Shown here piece by piece: positions 35,688 through 44,770 of a stretch of 64,000 bases of DNA. Origin of the DNA: Rhabdonatronobacter sediminivivens (GTDB taxonomy: Bacteria; Pseudomonadota; Alphaproteobacteria; Rhodobacterales; Rhodobacteraceae). The number at the start of each line of letters is the position of its first letter. Position 1 is the stretch's first letter. Where the stretch lies: contig NZ_JACBXS010000023.1 in assembly GCF_013415485.1 (NCBI RefSeq), positions 1 to 64,000 on the forward strand, read 5' to 3'. The notes beneath the pieces were generated by a model. The model did not search any database. It saw only the letters and a program-made list of their open reading frames with translations, and was not told the origin of the DNA. A program made the position numbers and the translations under genes.

Positions 35688-37088
35688 TCAGTCCATCACA
35701 TAGCCATAGGGGCTGGCGAAATCCTGGCGCGAGACCTCGGCCACGGCACCGCCACCGCTGCGTGCCGCCACATTGCCGTCCAGGAACAGGGCGCGTTCGC
35801 TGGGGGGGCGGACACGGTCGGTGGGCAGCATCAGCGCCTCGCCGCGGGTGGGGCTGACCAGATGCGCGGTGATGATGATCACCAGTTCGGTCTGGTTGCG
35901 GTTGTATTCCGAGCTGCGGAACAGCGCACCCAGCACCGGGATATCGCCCAGCCAGGGCACCTGGCGCGCGGCGGCACGGAAGTCGTCTTCCAGAAGCCCG
36001 GCGATGGCGAAGCTTTCGCCGTCACGCAGTTCCACCGTGGTCTGGGTTTCGCGGCGGCGGAAGGCCTGCACCGGCACACCGCTTTGCGTGACCGAGGCCG
36101 ACCCGTCGATCCCGCTGACCGCAGCCTTCAGCTCCAGATTGATGACATTGTTGTCCAGCACCCGCGGGGTGAACTCCAGCTCCACACCAAAGGGTTTGTA
36201 TTCGATGGCCACGCGCCCTTCGTCATCGACGATGGGGATGGGGAACTCGCCACCGGCCAGAAAGCTGGCCTCCTGACCGGACAGGGCGGTCAGGTTGGGT
36301 TCGGCCAGTGTGCGGGCCATGCCCTGGGATTCCAGCGCCTCCAGCAGGACCTGCGCGGCGAAGCTGCCGCCGCCAAAACGTGCGCCCAGCGCGCCGAAGC
36401 GGGGGGTGGCGGATGTGAAGGGTTCCCCGGCCAGGGCCGCACCAGCGGTCCCGCCGTCCGAAAAGATGCCCGTGCCCACCGCCGCGCGGTCCGATCCGGC
36501 CACAAGGCTCACGCCCAGGTTCTTGCCGGCGTCGCGCTGGACCTCGGAAAACCGCACCTTCAGCATCACCTGCTGGGTGCCGCCGACGGACATCAGGTTG
36601 GACACCCGTTCCGGCGCGTAGCGTTGGGCCAATTGCAGCGCGGCATCCATCCTGGTGATGGATGAGACGACCCCCGACAGCACGATCCCGTCATTGGCGG
36701 TGCGCACTTCGATGCGTTCGTTCGGCAACACCTGGCGCAACCGCTCGCGGAATTCGGCCACATCGGGGGTGACCCGCACCTCGACATTCGAGATCAGCCG
36801 CCCTTCGGCATCCAGAATCGTCAGGGTGGTACGCCCGGGGACCTTGCCCAGCACATAGATGGACCTGTCCGACAGGGTGGAGATATCGGCAATGCCCGGG
36901 TTGGCAATCGAAAGTTCCGCGAAAGGCGTGTCGCTTTCGACCACCACTGCGCGGTTCATGGCCACATTCAACGTCGATGACGCCTGCCCGTTGAGAACCC
37001 GAAGCACCTCAGCCTGTGCTGGTGCCGGGGCCTGGCCAATGAGCGCGCCACCCATCAGGGCAGCGGCAAGAAGTCTTTTCATATGCAT
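35688..37088 (-). CDS. cpaC: Tad secretin CpaC/RcpA
   Basis: Outer-membrane ring through which Flp pili pass. The 466-residue protein has a signal peptide ending around residue 26 (PAPAQA|EV), an N-terminal pilus-specific domain (LNVAMNRAVVVESDTPFAEL), a BON-like region (RIEVRTANDGIVLSGVVSS), and the secretin core ending in VPWLGDIPVLGALFRSSEYN and ELVIIITAHLV. Start at 37088 has AGGA 5 bases upstream. The next gene upstream, cpaB, is 233 bases away. Confidence 0.93.
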   Translation of the reverse strand: MHMKRLLAAALMGGALIGQAPAPAQAEVLRVLNGQASSTLNVAMNRAVVVESDTPFAELSIANPGIADISTLSDRSIYVLGKVPGRTTLTILDAEGRLISNVEVRVTPDVAEFRERLRQVLPNERIEVRTANDGIVLSGVVSSITRMDAALQLAQRYAPERVSNLMSVGGTQQVMLKVRFSEVQRDAGKNLGVSLVAGSDRAAVGTGIFSDGGTAGAALAGEPFTSATPRFGALGARFGGGSFAAQVLLEALESQGMARTLAEPNLTALSGQEASFLAGGEFPIPIVDDEGRVAIEYKPFGVELEFTPRVLDNNVINLELKAAVSGIDGSASVTQSGVPVQAFRRRETQTTVELRDGESFAIAGLLEDDFRAAARQVPWLGDIPVLGALFRSSEYNRNQTELVIIITAHLVSPTRGEALMLPTDRVRPPSERALFLDGNVAARSGGGAVAEVSRQDFASPYGYVMD

Positions 37089-37321
37089 TGTGATCCTGCC
37101 TCTGGTGATCACGGAAAAATGCGGGTCTGACATTGCCCGCTTGCCGTGAAGATTGCGCCATTTCCGTATTTTTTTCAAGATTCAGTTGGTTGTGGCGTGA
37201 TCTTTACGTAGAACGGCACCACTCACCGCTAGATGAAGGCGCCGATTCCAAGGGTTTCTACCGTATCTGGTGTCCTGATGCGGCGAAAATGCAACGCTCC
37301 TGGCGGCCGCGACGGGGGCAA

Positions 37322-38155
37322 TCAGTTGGTGCAGGGGATTTCGATCAGCACCAGCTCTCCGCCGCGGCGGGTGCGGACGTGGCATTTCTCGGCCTCCTGC
37401 ACCACGGTTTCCTCGCGTTCCTCGATCCCCAGCAGGCGGCGCTGGTCGATCTCGGCGAATTCGGCGCTGTCATCATCCAGGCCGACCAGCGCCAGCGACA
37501 GGCGACCGGTACTTTGTGCCTGGGCCAGGGCGGCGATCTGCGAGGGCGAGGCTTCAACCGTCACATTGCGGGCCACGGCCACGGCACTGCGCCGGTCCAT
37601 GTCCGAGCTCTGATCAACGGCGATCAGCCGCAGTTGGCTCTGGATCAGGCGAGTGATTTCGCCGCCGCCGGTGCGGCCCGTCCAGAAGACATCGACATGG
37701 TCTCCGGGGCGCAGGAAGCCCGAAACACCGGTGGTCACGTTGACCTGAATGGTAAAGGCGCGCATGCCCCGGCTAAGCCGCGAGGTGATGCCCGCATCGG
37801 CCCCCGGCGCGCTGATCTTCGAGGTCATCACCGCCTCGCGCGGTTCCATCATGCGCAGCACAACGCGCTCACGCTCACCTTCTGGGAAAAGTTCGTCCAC
37901 GCTGGTGAAGGCGCCTTCGGGGATGGCGAATTTTGGCCAGGGGGCAACTACCACGGCGTCACGCTCCAGCGGCTCGCCATAGCGGAGGGGACGCCGGGCC
38001 AGCACCAGTTCGCCCATCTCTACATCGGCGCCCTGACCGGCGCGTGCGGCGGCCAGCTCGGCCTGGGTCTTGGAGATGTAATCCTGCGTCATGTATACGG
38101 CAAAGCCCGCCAGAGCGACGCCGGCCAGAAGGACAAGTCCGAATACTGCACGCAT
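37322..38155 (-). CDS. cpaB: Tad pilus assembly protein CpaB/RcpC
   Basis: A 277-residue protein with an N-terminal membrane anchor (VFGLVLLAGVALAGFAVYM), a SAF-type domain (LVLARRPLRYGEPLERDAVV) and the RcpC region with FTIQVNVTTGVSGFLRPGDHVDVFW. CpaB is a periplasmic component that supports the secretin channel. It ends with ETVVQEAEKCHVRTRRGG, containing one of its two cysteines. A 165-base spacer separates it from the upstream pilin gene. Confidence 0.9.
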   Translation of the reverse strand: MRAVFGLVLLAGVALAGFAVYMTQDYISKTQAELAAARAGQGADVEMGELVLARRPLRYGEPLERDAVVVAPWPKFAIPEGAFTSVDELFPEGERERVVLRMMEPREAVMTSKISAPGADAGITSRLSRGMRAFTIQVNVTTGVSGFLRPGDHVDVFWTGRTGGGEITRLIQSQLRLIAVDQSSDMDRRSAVAVARNVTVEASPSQIAALAQAQSTGRLSLALVGLDDDSAEFAEIDQRRLLGIEEREETVVQEAEKCHVRTRRGGELVLIEIPCTN

Positions 38156-38320
38156 GATTTCACCTGTATTTCTGTGTTTCGGGCCTGCGCTGGAGGGCGC
38201 ACAGGGTGCCGTTCAATTCCGGTCGTCAGGATTGCTGCGGAATCGGGCATTCCTGTGAACGGATTGCGGCCTGAAGGGGGCCAAAGCCCGCGCTTTGCAA
38301 GGATTGTCCCGGGGTCGGCA

Positions 38321-38518
38321 TCATTCCATGAAGGACAGTTCGCTCAGCGTGCCTGCGCTGAGACTGCGGTCAATTTCGCCGCCGATATCGTCCTGCGGTC
38401 CCTTGATCTGTAGCACGAAGATCACGCCCAGCAGGCAGGTCGCAGCAGTCAAGACCACCCAATCCACCGTCATCGCACCGGATTCGGACCTGGCGAAGGA
38501 TTTGATTGTGTCGATCAT
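38321..38518 (-). CDS. Flp-type pilin, second copy
   Basis: A 65-residue prepilin: short basic leader, SESG|AMTVDW cleavage region, then a hydrophobic helix VVLTAATCLLGVIFVLQI and a short polar tail ending LSAGTLSELSFME. It shares the core and the SLSAGTL tail with the first Flp gene but is more divergent, and likely is a minor pilin. Position 5 of the predicted mature protein is Asp and position 6 Trp, where classical Flp pilins have Glu-Tyr. A hairpin separates it from the first pilin. Confidence 0.85.
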   Translation of the reverse strand: MIDTIKSFARSESGAMTVDWVVLTAATCLLGVIFVLQIKGPQDDIGGEIDRSLSAGTLSELSFME

Positions 38519-38602
38519 GTCTCTGCCCTCGTGACTATTGGAACCTCGAACAACCCGAAAAACCTGTTGCGAGAAGGGCCTGAATGCCGACCCTAACAGA
38601 AT

Positions 38603-38626
38603 GGCCGCACCAGGGTTGGTGCGGCC
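38603..38626 (-). terminator. hairpin between the two pilin genes, probable attenuator
   Basis: GGCCGCACCA (38603-38612) and TGGTGCGGCC (38617-38626) form a perfect 10-bp stem with a four-base loop. On the minus strand it is followed only by a weak T-containing run, so it is more likely a partial terminator or an RNA-stabilising 3' structure that raises first-pilin mRNA over the downstream tad genes. Confidence 0.65.
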
Positions 38627-38665
38627 GTTGCTTTCAACCCGTTCAGGTCATGCTGTCCCGGGCGA

Positions 38666-38872
38666 TCAGTTGTTGTCAAAGTCGACGTCGGCCAGGGTGC
38701 CAGCCGACAGCGATTCGTCGATGGCGTCGGCAACGTGGGTGGTGCCCGAACGGACCGAAGCGACCACGGCGATGCCCAGGCCCACGATGGCGGCGGTCAG
38801 CACGACCCAGTCAACGGTCACGGCGCCGGATTCGTCATTGCGGAAGTTTTCGATGATTGCGAACAGTTTCAT
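38666..38872 (-). CDS. flp: Flp-type major pilin
   Basis: A 68-residue prepilin, the first gene of the tad locus. The leader MKLFAIIENFRNDESG precedes AVTVDWVVLTAAIVGLGIAV, the cleavage site and hydrophobic stalk of Flp pilins, and the tail ends ESLSAGTLADVDFDNN. It has a clear GGAGAG ribosome-binding site 5-6 bases before the ATG and a following hairpin, as expected for a highly expressed pilin. Processing would be by the CpaA homologue at the other end of the locus. Confidence 0.9.
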   Translation of the reverse strand: MKLFAIIENFRNDESGAVTVDWVVLTAAIVGLGIAVVASVRSGTTHVADAIDESLSAGTLADVDFDNN

Positions 38873-39210
38873 GTGTACTCTCCAGTTTTGAACGTTTTGC
38901 TCAGCCCGCCGGTCAACTCAGGGTGTGTTCTCCGCTGCGCCTTCCGTTTGGCTGAGGACCATATGCCCCCCCAACCGTGGCGAGACTGTGGCCTGAATCG
39001 TTCAATTTCGGTGTTTGTCTGTGCCCATATGCGGGCAGCAACGCCCGGGCGAAACAATCGCCGCGAAAACGGTCGATCACCCATGGAGCGTGGCTGAAAA
39101 ACGCCGGTTGCGGGCGCAGATGGCGGCGGATTCGCAAATTTCTGGCCCGGATGCACCGGTTCTGGCATGGTCGGCCTAATAAAAAGTAAAACGAGCAGTC
39201 GGCAGAACCC
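38873..39210. other. divergent intergenic region upstream of the pilin operon
   Basis: 338 bases between the divergent flp and lytic transglycosylase genes. No gene seen. It must contain the tad promoter. The octamer CCATATGC occurs twice in direct orientation (38959-38966 and 39025-39032), 66 bases apart, and may be a regulator site; no strong -35/-10 pair at a sensible distance was found. Confidence 0.4.
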
Positions 39211-40083
39211 ATGTTCACAAGCATTTTCCCGCGTTGCGGTCTGGCAGCGCTGGCGATGTCCAGCGTCATTCTGGGCGCCTCGATGCTGCAGGCCGAGGCG
39301 ATCGCTTCGGGGCAGGAAGATTTCACCTTTCGGCGGATTGCAGTGCCAAAGGCCGACGGCGGGCGACGAATCACCACGCAGATCGACCCCGAGGATCAGG
39401 CCCGGCGGCTGGCGATTCCGCCCCGCGTGCCAGAGATCGTGACCCCCGGAACGCAACCCGCCACGCCACGGCCCCCGCGCGGAGAGGCGCAGCATGCCTG
39501 GTTCTGGGAGCGCGTTTCGCCTGCGCTGGGCGACGGTGCGGGGCGGTATGCCAGTGCCATGGTGGTGCTGGGGGACCCGCCTTCGGGCGGGGTGCCGGTG
39601 CGCGCGCCGCGGATGCAGCATCTGCAGGATATCGCCCAACGCCATGGCCCCGCGATCCTGCGCGCGACCATTGGCAAGCGGGTGTCCCCGGCGCTGGCCC
39701 TGGCGGTGATTTCGGTCGAATCGGCGGGGCGGCAGGATGCCGTCAGCCATGCCGGTGCGCAGGGGTTGATGCAGCTGATCCCCGCCACGGCAGCACGATT
39801 CGGGGTCGAGGACAGTTTCGATGCCGTGCAGAACATTGGCGGCGGGGTCGCGTATCTGGACTGGCTGATGCGGCATTTCGACAATGACGTGGTGCTGGCA
39901 CTGGCGGCTTATAATGCGGGTGAGGGGGCCGTGCGGCGCAACGATGGGGTGCCGCCCTTTGCCGAAACCCGCGATTATGTGCCCAAGGTTCTTGCCGCCT
40001 GGTCGGTGGCGCGCGGGCTGTGTGCGACCCTGCCCGAGTTGCCTTCGGACCCGTGTGTGTTCCGGATCGGTCAGAGCGGCTGA
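39211..40083 (+). CDS. lytic transglycosylase (SLT-type)
   Basis: Secreted enzyme that cleaves peptidoglycan glycan strands without hydrolysis. The 290-residue protein has a signal peptide of about 30 residues, a linker rich in proline, and a C-terminal goose-lysozyme-like SLT domain: ALAVISVESAGRQDAVS with the catalytic Glu, AGAQGLMQLIPATAARFGV, and ALAAYNAGEGAV. Being divergent from the tad operon, it could open the cell wall for pilus assembly, but general wall turnover is equally possible. Confidence 0.9.
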   Translation: MFTSIFPRCGLAALAMSSVILGASMLQAEAIASGQEDFTFRRIAVPKADGGRRITTQIDPEDQARRLAIPPRVPEIVTPGTQPATPRPPRGEAQHAWFWERVSPALGDGAGRYASAMVVLGDPPSGGVPVRAPRMQHLQDIAQRHGPAILRATIGKRVSPALALAVISVESAGRQDAVSHAGAQGLMQLIPATAARFGVEDSFDAVQNIGGGVAYLDWLMRHFDNDVVLALAAYNAGEGAVRRNDGVPPFAETRDYVPKVLAAWSVARGLCATLPELPSDPCVFRIGQSG

Positions 40084-40135
40084 GGCCGCCGGACGCCGCG
40101 TATCCCGAACCGGCGCGGCTGTGTCAGGCGCCGCA

Positions 40136-40210
40136 AGCGCACCCGAGCCGCGCTCCCGCCCGCCCACCCTGCGCGCCTCGGGTGCGCTGCCCTGTGCAGG
40201 GGCACAGGGC
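40136..40210. repeat. G-quadruplex-in-hairpin repeat, copy D, with second hairpin
   Basis: Arms 40136-40153 and 40171-40188 pair at 17 of 18 positions, the exception being a C-C mismatch at the 13th. The loop TCCCGCCCGCCCACCCT has GGGTGGGCGGGCGGG on the minus strand. A second perfect 9-bp hairpin (GCCCTGTGC / GCACAGGGC, loop AGGG) follows without spacing at 40189-40210. It lies between the transglycosylase and topA, both plus strand. Confidence 0.85.
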
Positions 40211-40325
40211 AGGACGGGCCGGGGGGCGGCGCCGAGGGGACGCATTGACAATCCGCGCATCGGGCGCACATCTTGCCGCGCCAGACGCAAGCCACACTGC
40301 GTCGGTGTTGCAGCAGAGGTATTTC

Positions 40326-42929
40326 ATGGCAGTCGTTGTTGTCGAATCACCGGCCAAGGCCAAGACAATCAACAAGTATCTGGGAAGTCACCACACGGTG
40401 CTGGCCTCATATGGTCATGTCCGCGACTTGCCGCCGAAGGATGGATCTGTCGCGCCCGACGATGATTTCAGCATGAAATGGGAGGTTGCCAGCGATTCGC
40501 GCAAACACATCCGCGCGATCTCGGAGGCGTTGAAGGATGATCCGGAACTGATCCTGGCCACCGACCCCGACCGCGAGGGTGAGGCCATCAGCTGGCACCT
40601 GACCGAGGCCCTGGCGAAATCGCGCGCGCTGAAGAAGGACACGCCGGTGCGGCGCGTGGTGTTCAATGCCATCACCAAGGCCGCCGTCACCGAGGCCATG
40701 AAGAACCCGCGCGAGGTCGACATGGAACTGGTCCGCGCCTATCTGGCGCGGCGCGCGCTGGACTATCTGGTGGGGTTCAATCTGTCGCCCGTGCTCTGGC
40801 GCAAGCTGCCGGGTGCGAAATCCGCCGGGCGGGTGCAATCGGTCTGCCTGCGCCTGATTGTCGAGCGCGAGATGGAGATCGAGGCCTTTCGCGCGCGGGA
40901 ATACTGGTCGGTCACCGCGCGGCTGGCGACCCCGCGCGGGGCGGAATTTGACGCCCGCCTGACCGTTCTGGGCGGCAGGAAGCTGGACCGCTTCGACATT
41001 GCTACCGCCGAGGCGGCAGAGCTTGCGGTGCAGGCTGTCACGTCGCGCGATCTTAAGGTAACCTCGGTCGAGGCCAAGCCCGCCAGCCGCAATCCTTCGG
41101 CCCCGTTCATGACCTCGACCCTGCAGCAGGAGGCCAGCCGCAAGTTCGGCATGGGGGCGAAACAGTGCATGAGCACGGCGCAACGGCTCTATGAGGCGGG
41201 CTACATCACCTATATGCGGACGGACGGGATCGACATGGCGCCCGAGGCCGTGATGGCCGCGCGCGATGAGATCAAATCGCGCTACGGCGATGATTATGTT
41301 CCGAAATCGCCGCGCATGTACAAGAACAAGGCCAAGAACGCCCAGGAAGCCCACGAATGCATTCGCCCCACAGACATGGCCGTCAGCCCCGACAAGCTGA
41401 AGGTGTCGGACGCGGACCAGCGCAAGCTCTATGACCTGATCTGGAAACGGACCATCGCGGGCCAGATGGAGGCCGCGCGTCTGGAGCGCACCACGGTCGA
41501 TATCGGCTCGGCCGATGGTCAGGTGGGGCTGCGCGCCACCGGCCAGGTGGTGCTGTTCGACGGGTTTCTGCGCGTCTATGAGGAAGGGCGCGACGATGTG
41601 GTTGATGACGATGACAAGCGCCTGCCCCAGGTGGCCGAGGGCGAGGGGATGGCCAAGCGCGCTGTCACGCCCGAGCAGCATTTCACCCAGCCGCCCCCGC
41701 GCTATACCGAGGCCACGCTGGTCAAGAAGATGGAGGAGCTGGGGATCGGGCGGCCTTCGACCTATGCCAGCATCGTCACCACCATTCAGGACCGGGGCTA
41801 TGTGCGCAAGGACAAGAACCGCCTGATCCCCGAGGACAAGGGCCGGCTGGTGACCATCTTTCTGGTCAACTATTTCCGCCGCTATCTGGAATACGATTTC
41901 ACGGCCGGGCTGGAAGAGCAGCTTGACGACATTTCCGCCGGTGAACGCGATTACAAGGAGGTGCTGGAGCGGTTCTGGCGGGATTTCTCGGCCGCGATCG
42001 CCGAGACCTCGGACCTGCGCATCACCGAGGTGCTGGAAAAGATCGACGAGGTGCTGGCGCCCCAACTCTACCCCCCGCGCGAGGACGGTGCGGACCCGCG
42101 CACCTGCCCCAAATGCGGGGCGGGGCGGCTGAACCTGAAGACCGCGCGGTCGGGCGGGGCCTTCATCGGCTGCAACAACTATCCCGAATGCCGTTACACC
42201 CGCCCGCTGGGTGTGACGGATGAAGCCGAGGCCGAACTGTCCGGGGATGGCAAGCTGCTGGGCCATGACGATGGCGATGCGATCACGCTCCGCACCGGGC
42301 GCTTCGGTCCCTATGTCCAGCGCGGCGAGGCCACCGAGGAGGTGCCCAAACCTCCGCGCGCATCGCTGCCCAAGGGCTGGGCGGTCGAGGATATGGACCT
42401 GGAAAAGGCGCTGATGCTGCTGTCGCTGCCGCGCCCTGTCGGCCCCCACCCCGATGATGGCGAGATGATCGAGGCCGGAATCGGGCGCTACGGCCCTTTC
42501 GTCAAGCATGGCAAGAAATACGCCAACCTGCCCGAGGTGGACGAGGTGTTCACCATCGGCATGAATCGCGCGGTGGAGGTTCTGGCCGCCAAGAAGACGC
42601 GCGGCCGCGCGGCGCCTGAGCCCCTGCGCACCCTGGGCGCGCATCCTGATGGTGGCGATATCGCCGTGATGGAGGGCCGCTACGGTCCCTATGTGAAATG
42701 GGAAAAGGTGAACGCCACCCTGCCCATGGGGGTGGAGCCTGCGGATGTGACGCTGGAGCAGGCGCTGGAGTTGATCGCCGCCAAGGCTGGCTCAAAGGGC
42801 AGGAAGAAGCCTGCCGCCAAGGCTACGGCGGCGAAGAAACCGGCGACCAGAACCAAATCTGCGGCGGCCAGGGCGAAGACGGCGAAGAAGACCACGAAGA
42901 AGGCCAGCACCGAGACCGACAAGGAATGA
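40326..42929 (+). CDS. topA: DNA topoisomerase I (type IA)
   Basis: Relaxes negative supercoils by transient single-strand cleavage. The 867-residue protein has the Toprim domain at the start (MAVVVVESPAKAKTINKYLG; ATDPDREGEAI), and the active-site Tyr296 in GYITYMRTDG. Near residue 590 there is one Cys4 zinc ribbon (CPKCGAGRL ... CNNYPEC), then three C-terminal repeats around GPYVQRGE, GPFVKHGKKYANL and GPYVKW. A Lys/Ala-rich basic tail ends the protein. Start at 40326 matches the family; the frame upstream runs through a repeat and is not coding. It overlaps the next gene by ATGA. Confidence 0.96.
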   Translation: MAVVVVESPAKAKTINKYLGSHHTVLASYGHVRDLPPKDGSVAPDDDFSMKWEVASDSRKHIRAISEALKDDPELILATDPDREGEAISWHLTEALAKSRALKKDTPVRRVVFNAITKAAVTEAMKNPREVDMELVRAYLARRALDYLVGFNLSPVLWRKLPGAKSAGRVQSVCLRLIVEREMEIEAFRAREYWSVTARLATPRGAEFDARLTVLGGRKLDRFDIATAEAAELAVQAVTSRDLKVTSVEAKPASRNPSAPFMTSTLQQEASRKFGMGAKQCMSTAQRLYEAGYITYMRTDGIDMAPEAVMAARDEIKSRYGDDYVPKSPRMYKNKAKNAQEAHECIRPTDMAVSPDKLKVSDADQRKLYDLIWKRTIAGQMEAARLERTTVDIGSADGQVGLRATGQVVLFDGFLRVYEEGRDDVVDDDDKRLPQVAEGEGMAKRAVTPEQHFTQPPPRYTEATLVKKMEELGIGRPSTYASIVTTIQDRGYVRKDKNRLIPEDKGRLVTIFLVNYFRRYLEYDFTAGLEEQLDDISAGERDYKEVLERFWRDFSAAIAETSDLRITEVLEKIDEVLAPQLYPPREDGADPRTCPKCGAGRLNLKTARSGGAFIGCNNYPECRYTRPLGVTDEAEAELSGDGKLLGHDDGDAITLRTGRFGPYVQRGEATEEVPKPPRASLPKGWAVEDMDLEKALMLLSLPRPVGPHPDDGEMIEAGIGRYGPFVKHGKKYANLPEVDEVFTIGMNRAVEVLAAKKTRGRAAPEPLRTLGAHPDGGDIAVMEGRYGPYVKWEKVNATLPMGVEPADVTLEQALELIAAKAGSKGRKKPAAKATAAKKPATRTKSAAARAKTAKKTTKKASTETDKE

Positions 42930-43291
42930 GCCGGCGCGAGGTGATCCTGCGCAACATCCTCAGCACGCGGCTGCTGGAGCAGGGGTTCAACGTGTTCCTG
43001 CCGGTGTTCGATGAAGGGATCGACCTGATCGCGCACCGGGAAAGCGACGATGCCCTGCGGCTGATCCAGCAGAAAAGCCGCTGGGGCATCTTTCGCAAAT
43101 ACATGGGCCGCAACCTGTGGCTGGCCTTTCCGGACCGCGAGGATTGGTTTCTTGTCCCCCATGACGAAATGACCGCCTGGCCCGAGGTTGCGGGCTATAT
43201 GGAAACCGCCTCGTGGCACCAGCAGGGCCAGTATCACATTGCCCGGATGCCGGCGGCGCTGGCGGCGCGCTGCGTGCCCTGGAAACTCTGA
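42926..43291 (+). CDS. small PD-(D/E)XK-nuclease-like protein coupled to topA
   Basis: A 121-residue protein of no family I can name. Its first half resembles a minimal PD-(D/E)XK fold: a helix REVILRNILSTRLLEQG, then FNVFLPVFDEGIDLIAHR with Asp33, and a strand RLIQQKSRWGI with Gln48-x-Lys50. The remainder is rich in aromatic residues (NLWLAFPDREDWFLVPHDEM). Its start overlaps the topA stop (ATGA), so translation is coupled. A DNA-related role is suggested by fold and context but is not shown. Codon usage is like that of topA. Confidence 0.7.
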   Translation: MSRREVILRNILSTRLLEQGFNVFLPVFDEGIDLIAHRESDDALRLIQQKSRWGIFRKYMGRNLWLAFPDREDWFLVPHDEMTAWPEVAGYMETASWHQQGQYHIARMPAALAARCVPWKL

Positions 43292-43310
43292 TCGCGCTGC
43301 GGCGCGGCGA

Positions 43311-43339
43311 TTGACTTGCGCCGGGCGCTGCGCCACAAC
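43311..43339 (+). promoter_or_regulatory. candidate promoter of scoAB
   Basis: TTGACT (43311-43316) and CACAAC (43334-43339) with a 17-base spacer, about 30 bases before the scoA start. The -35 is good and the -10 weak. Confidence 0.4.
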
Positions 43340-43368
43340 ACCGCCACACCGGAATGGGAGAGGGACTT

Positions 43369-44064
43369 ATGCAGAAAGTCTATGGCAGCGCGGCGGAAGC
43401 GCTTGATGGGGCGCTGTTCGATGGCATGACCATCGCGGCGGGGGGCTTCGGCCTGTGCGGGATCCCCGAACTTCTGATCGAAGCGATCCGCGACGCAGGG
43501 GTGAAGGAACTGACCGTGGCCTCCAACAACGCAGGGGTGGATGATTTCGGCCTGGGCCTGCTGTTGCAGACGCGGCAGGTGCGCAAGATGATGTCCTCCT
43601 ATGTGGGCGAGAACGCCGAATTCATGCGCCAGTATCTGAGCGGTGAACTGGAGCTGGAATTCAACCCGCAGGGCACCCTTGCCGAGCGGATGCGGGCAGG
43701 CGGCACCGGCATTCCCGGTTTCTACACCAAGACCGGCGTCGGCACCGTCATCGCCGAGGGCAAGGAGCACAAGGATTTCGACGGCGAAACCTATATCCTG
43801 GAACGCGCCATCGTCGCCGACCTGTCCATCGTCAAGGCCTGGAAGGCCGATGACACCGGCAATCTGGTGTTCCGCCGCACCGCGCGCAACTTCAACCCGC
43901 CTGCGGCCATGTGCGGCAAGATTTGCGTGGCCGAGGTCGAAGAGATCGTCCCGCGCGGCAGCCTGGACCCGGATCATATCCATCTGCCCGGCATCTATGT
44001 GCATCGCCTTGTTCAGGGCGAGCATGAAAAGCGGATCGAACAGCGCACTACGCGCGCAGCCTGA
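43369..44064 (+). CDS. scoA: 3-oxoacid CoA-transferase, subunit A
   Basis: Alpha subunit of succinyl-CoA:3-ketoacid CoA-transferase, which activates acetoacetate for ketone-body or polyhydroxybutyrate degradation. The 231-residue protein has the CoA-binding glycine motif [18 protein letters not shown]-like region near residue 20, [17 protein letters not shown] and [29 protein letters not shown] is 5 bases before the ATG. Subunit B follows after 14 bases. Confidence 0.93.
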   Translation: MQKVYGSAAEALDGALFDGMTIAAGGFGLCGIPELLIEAIRDAGVKELTVASNNAGVDDFGLGLLLQTRQVRKMMSSYVGENAEFMRQYLSGELELEFNPQGTLAERMRAGGTGIPGFYTKTGVGTVIAEGKEHKDFDGETYILERAIVADLSIVKAWKADDTGNLVFRRTARNFNPPAAMCGKICVAEVEEIVPRGSLDPDHIHLPGIYVHRLVQGEHEKRIEQRTTRAA

Positions 44065-44078
44065 GGGGAGGGAAGATC

Positions 44079-44708
44079 ATGCCCTGGGATCGCAACCAGA
44101 TGGCGGCACGCGCCGCACAGGAACTTCAGGACGGGATGTATGTGAACCTAGGCATCGGGATTCCGACGCTGGTGGCCAATTACATCCCCGAAGGCGTGAC
44201 CGTCACGCTGCAATCGGAAAACGGGATGCTGGGCATCGGCCCGTTCCCCACCGAGGATGAGATCGACCCCGACCTGATCAACGCAGGCAAGCAGACGGTG
44301 ACGGCGCTGCCGCATACGTCCTATTTCGACAGTGCCACGAGCTTCGGCATGATCCGTGGCGGCAAGATCGCCATGGCGATCCTGGGCGCGATGGAAGTTG
44401 CCGAGAACGGCGATATCGCCAACTGGATGATCCCCGGCAAGCTGGTCAAGGGGATGGGCGGTGCCATGGATCTGGTGGCCGGGGTGAAGCGGATCATTGT
44501 GGTGATGGATCACACCAACAAGGCGGGCGAATCGAAGCTGCTGAAATCCTGCACGCTGCCTTTGACCGGGCAGGGGGTGGTCAACCGGATCATCACCAAT
44601 CTGGGCGTGCTGGATGTGGTCGAAGGCGGGCTGAAGATCGTCGAAACCGCCGAGGGCGTGACCGAGGACGAGATCCGCGCCAAGACCGAAGCCGCTATCG
44701 TGAACTGA
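44079..44708 (+). CDS. scoB: 3-oxoacid CoA-transferase, subunit B
   Basis: Beta subunit carrying the catalytic glutamate, Glu47 in [14 protein letters not shown], which forms the glutamyl-CoA thioester. The 209-residue protein also has [16 protein letters not shown] and [19 protein letters not shown] motifs of the family. It forms a two-gene operon with scoA; no thiolase or beta-hydroxybutyrate dehydrogenase gene is adjacent. Confidence 0.93.
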   Translation: MPWDRNQMAARAAQELQDGMYVNLGIGIPTLVANYIPEGVTVTLQSENGMLGIGPFPTEDEIDPDLINAGKQTVTALPHTSYFDSATSFGMIRGGKIAMAILGAMEVAENGDIANWMIPGKLVKGMGGAMDLVAGVKRIIVVMDHTNKAGESKLLKSCTLPLTGQGVVNRIITNLGVLDVVEGGLKIVETAEGVTEDEIRAKTEAAIVN

Positions 44709-44770
44709 CCTTTCCGGCCGGAGGCTGTCTGAGTATCCGCCGCTGGGCGCGGGAAAACCATATGGGGGCA

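Noticed and set aside
38888-38916. TTGACC plus 17 bases upstream of the major pilin as its promoter
   Set aside because: The start point would fall inside the ribosome-binding site, leaving almost no leader, and the -10 match is poor.
40407-42644. 745-codon open frame on minus, opposite topA
   Set aside because: Complementary to conserved topA coding sequence with no recognisable domain.
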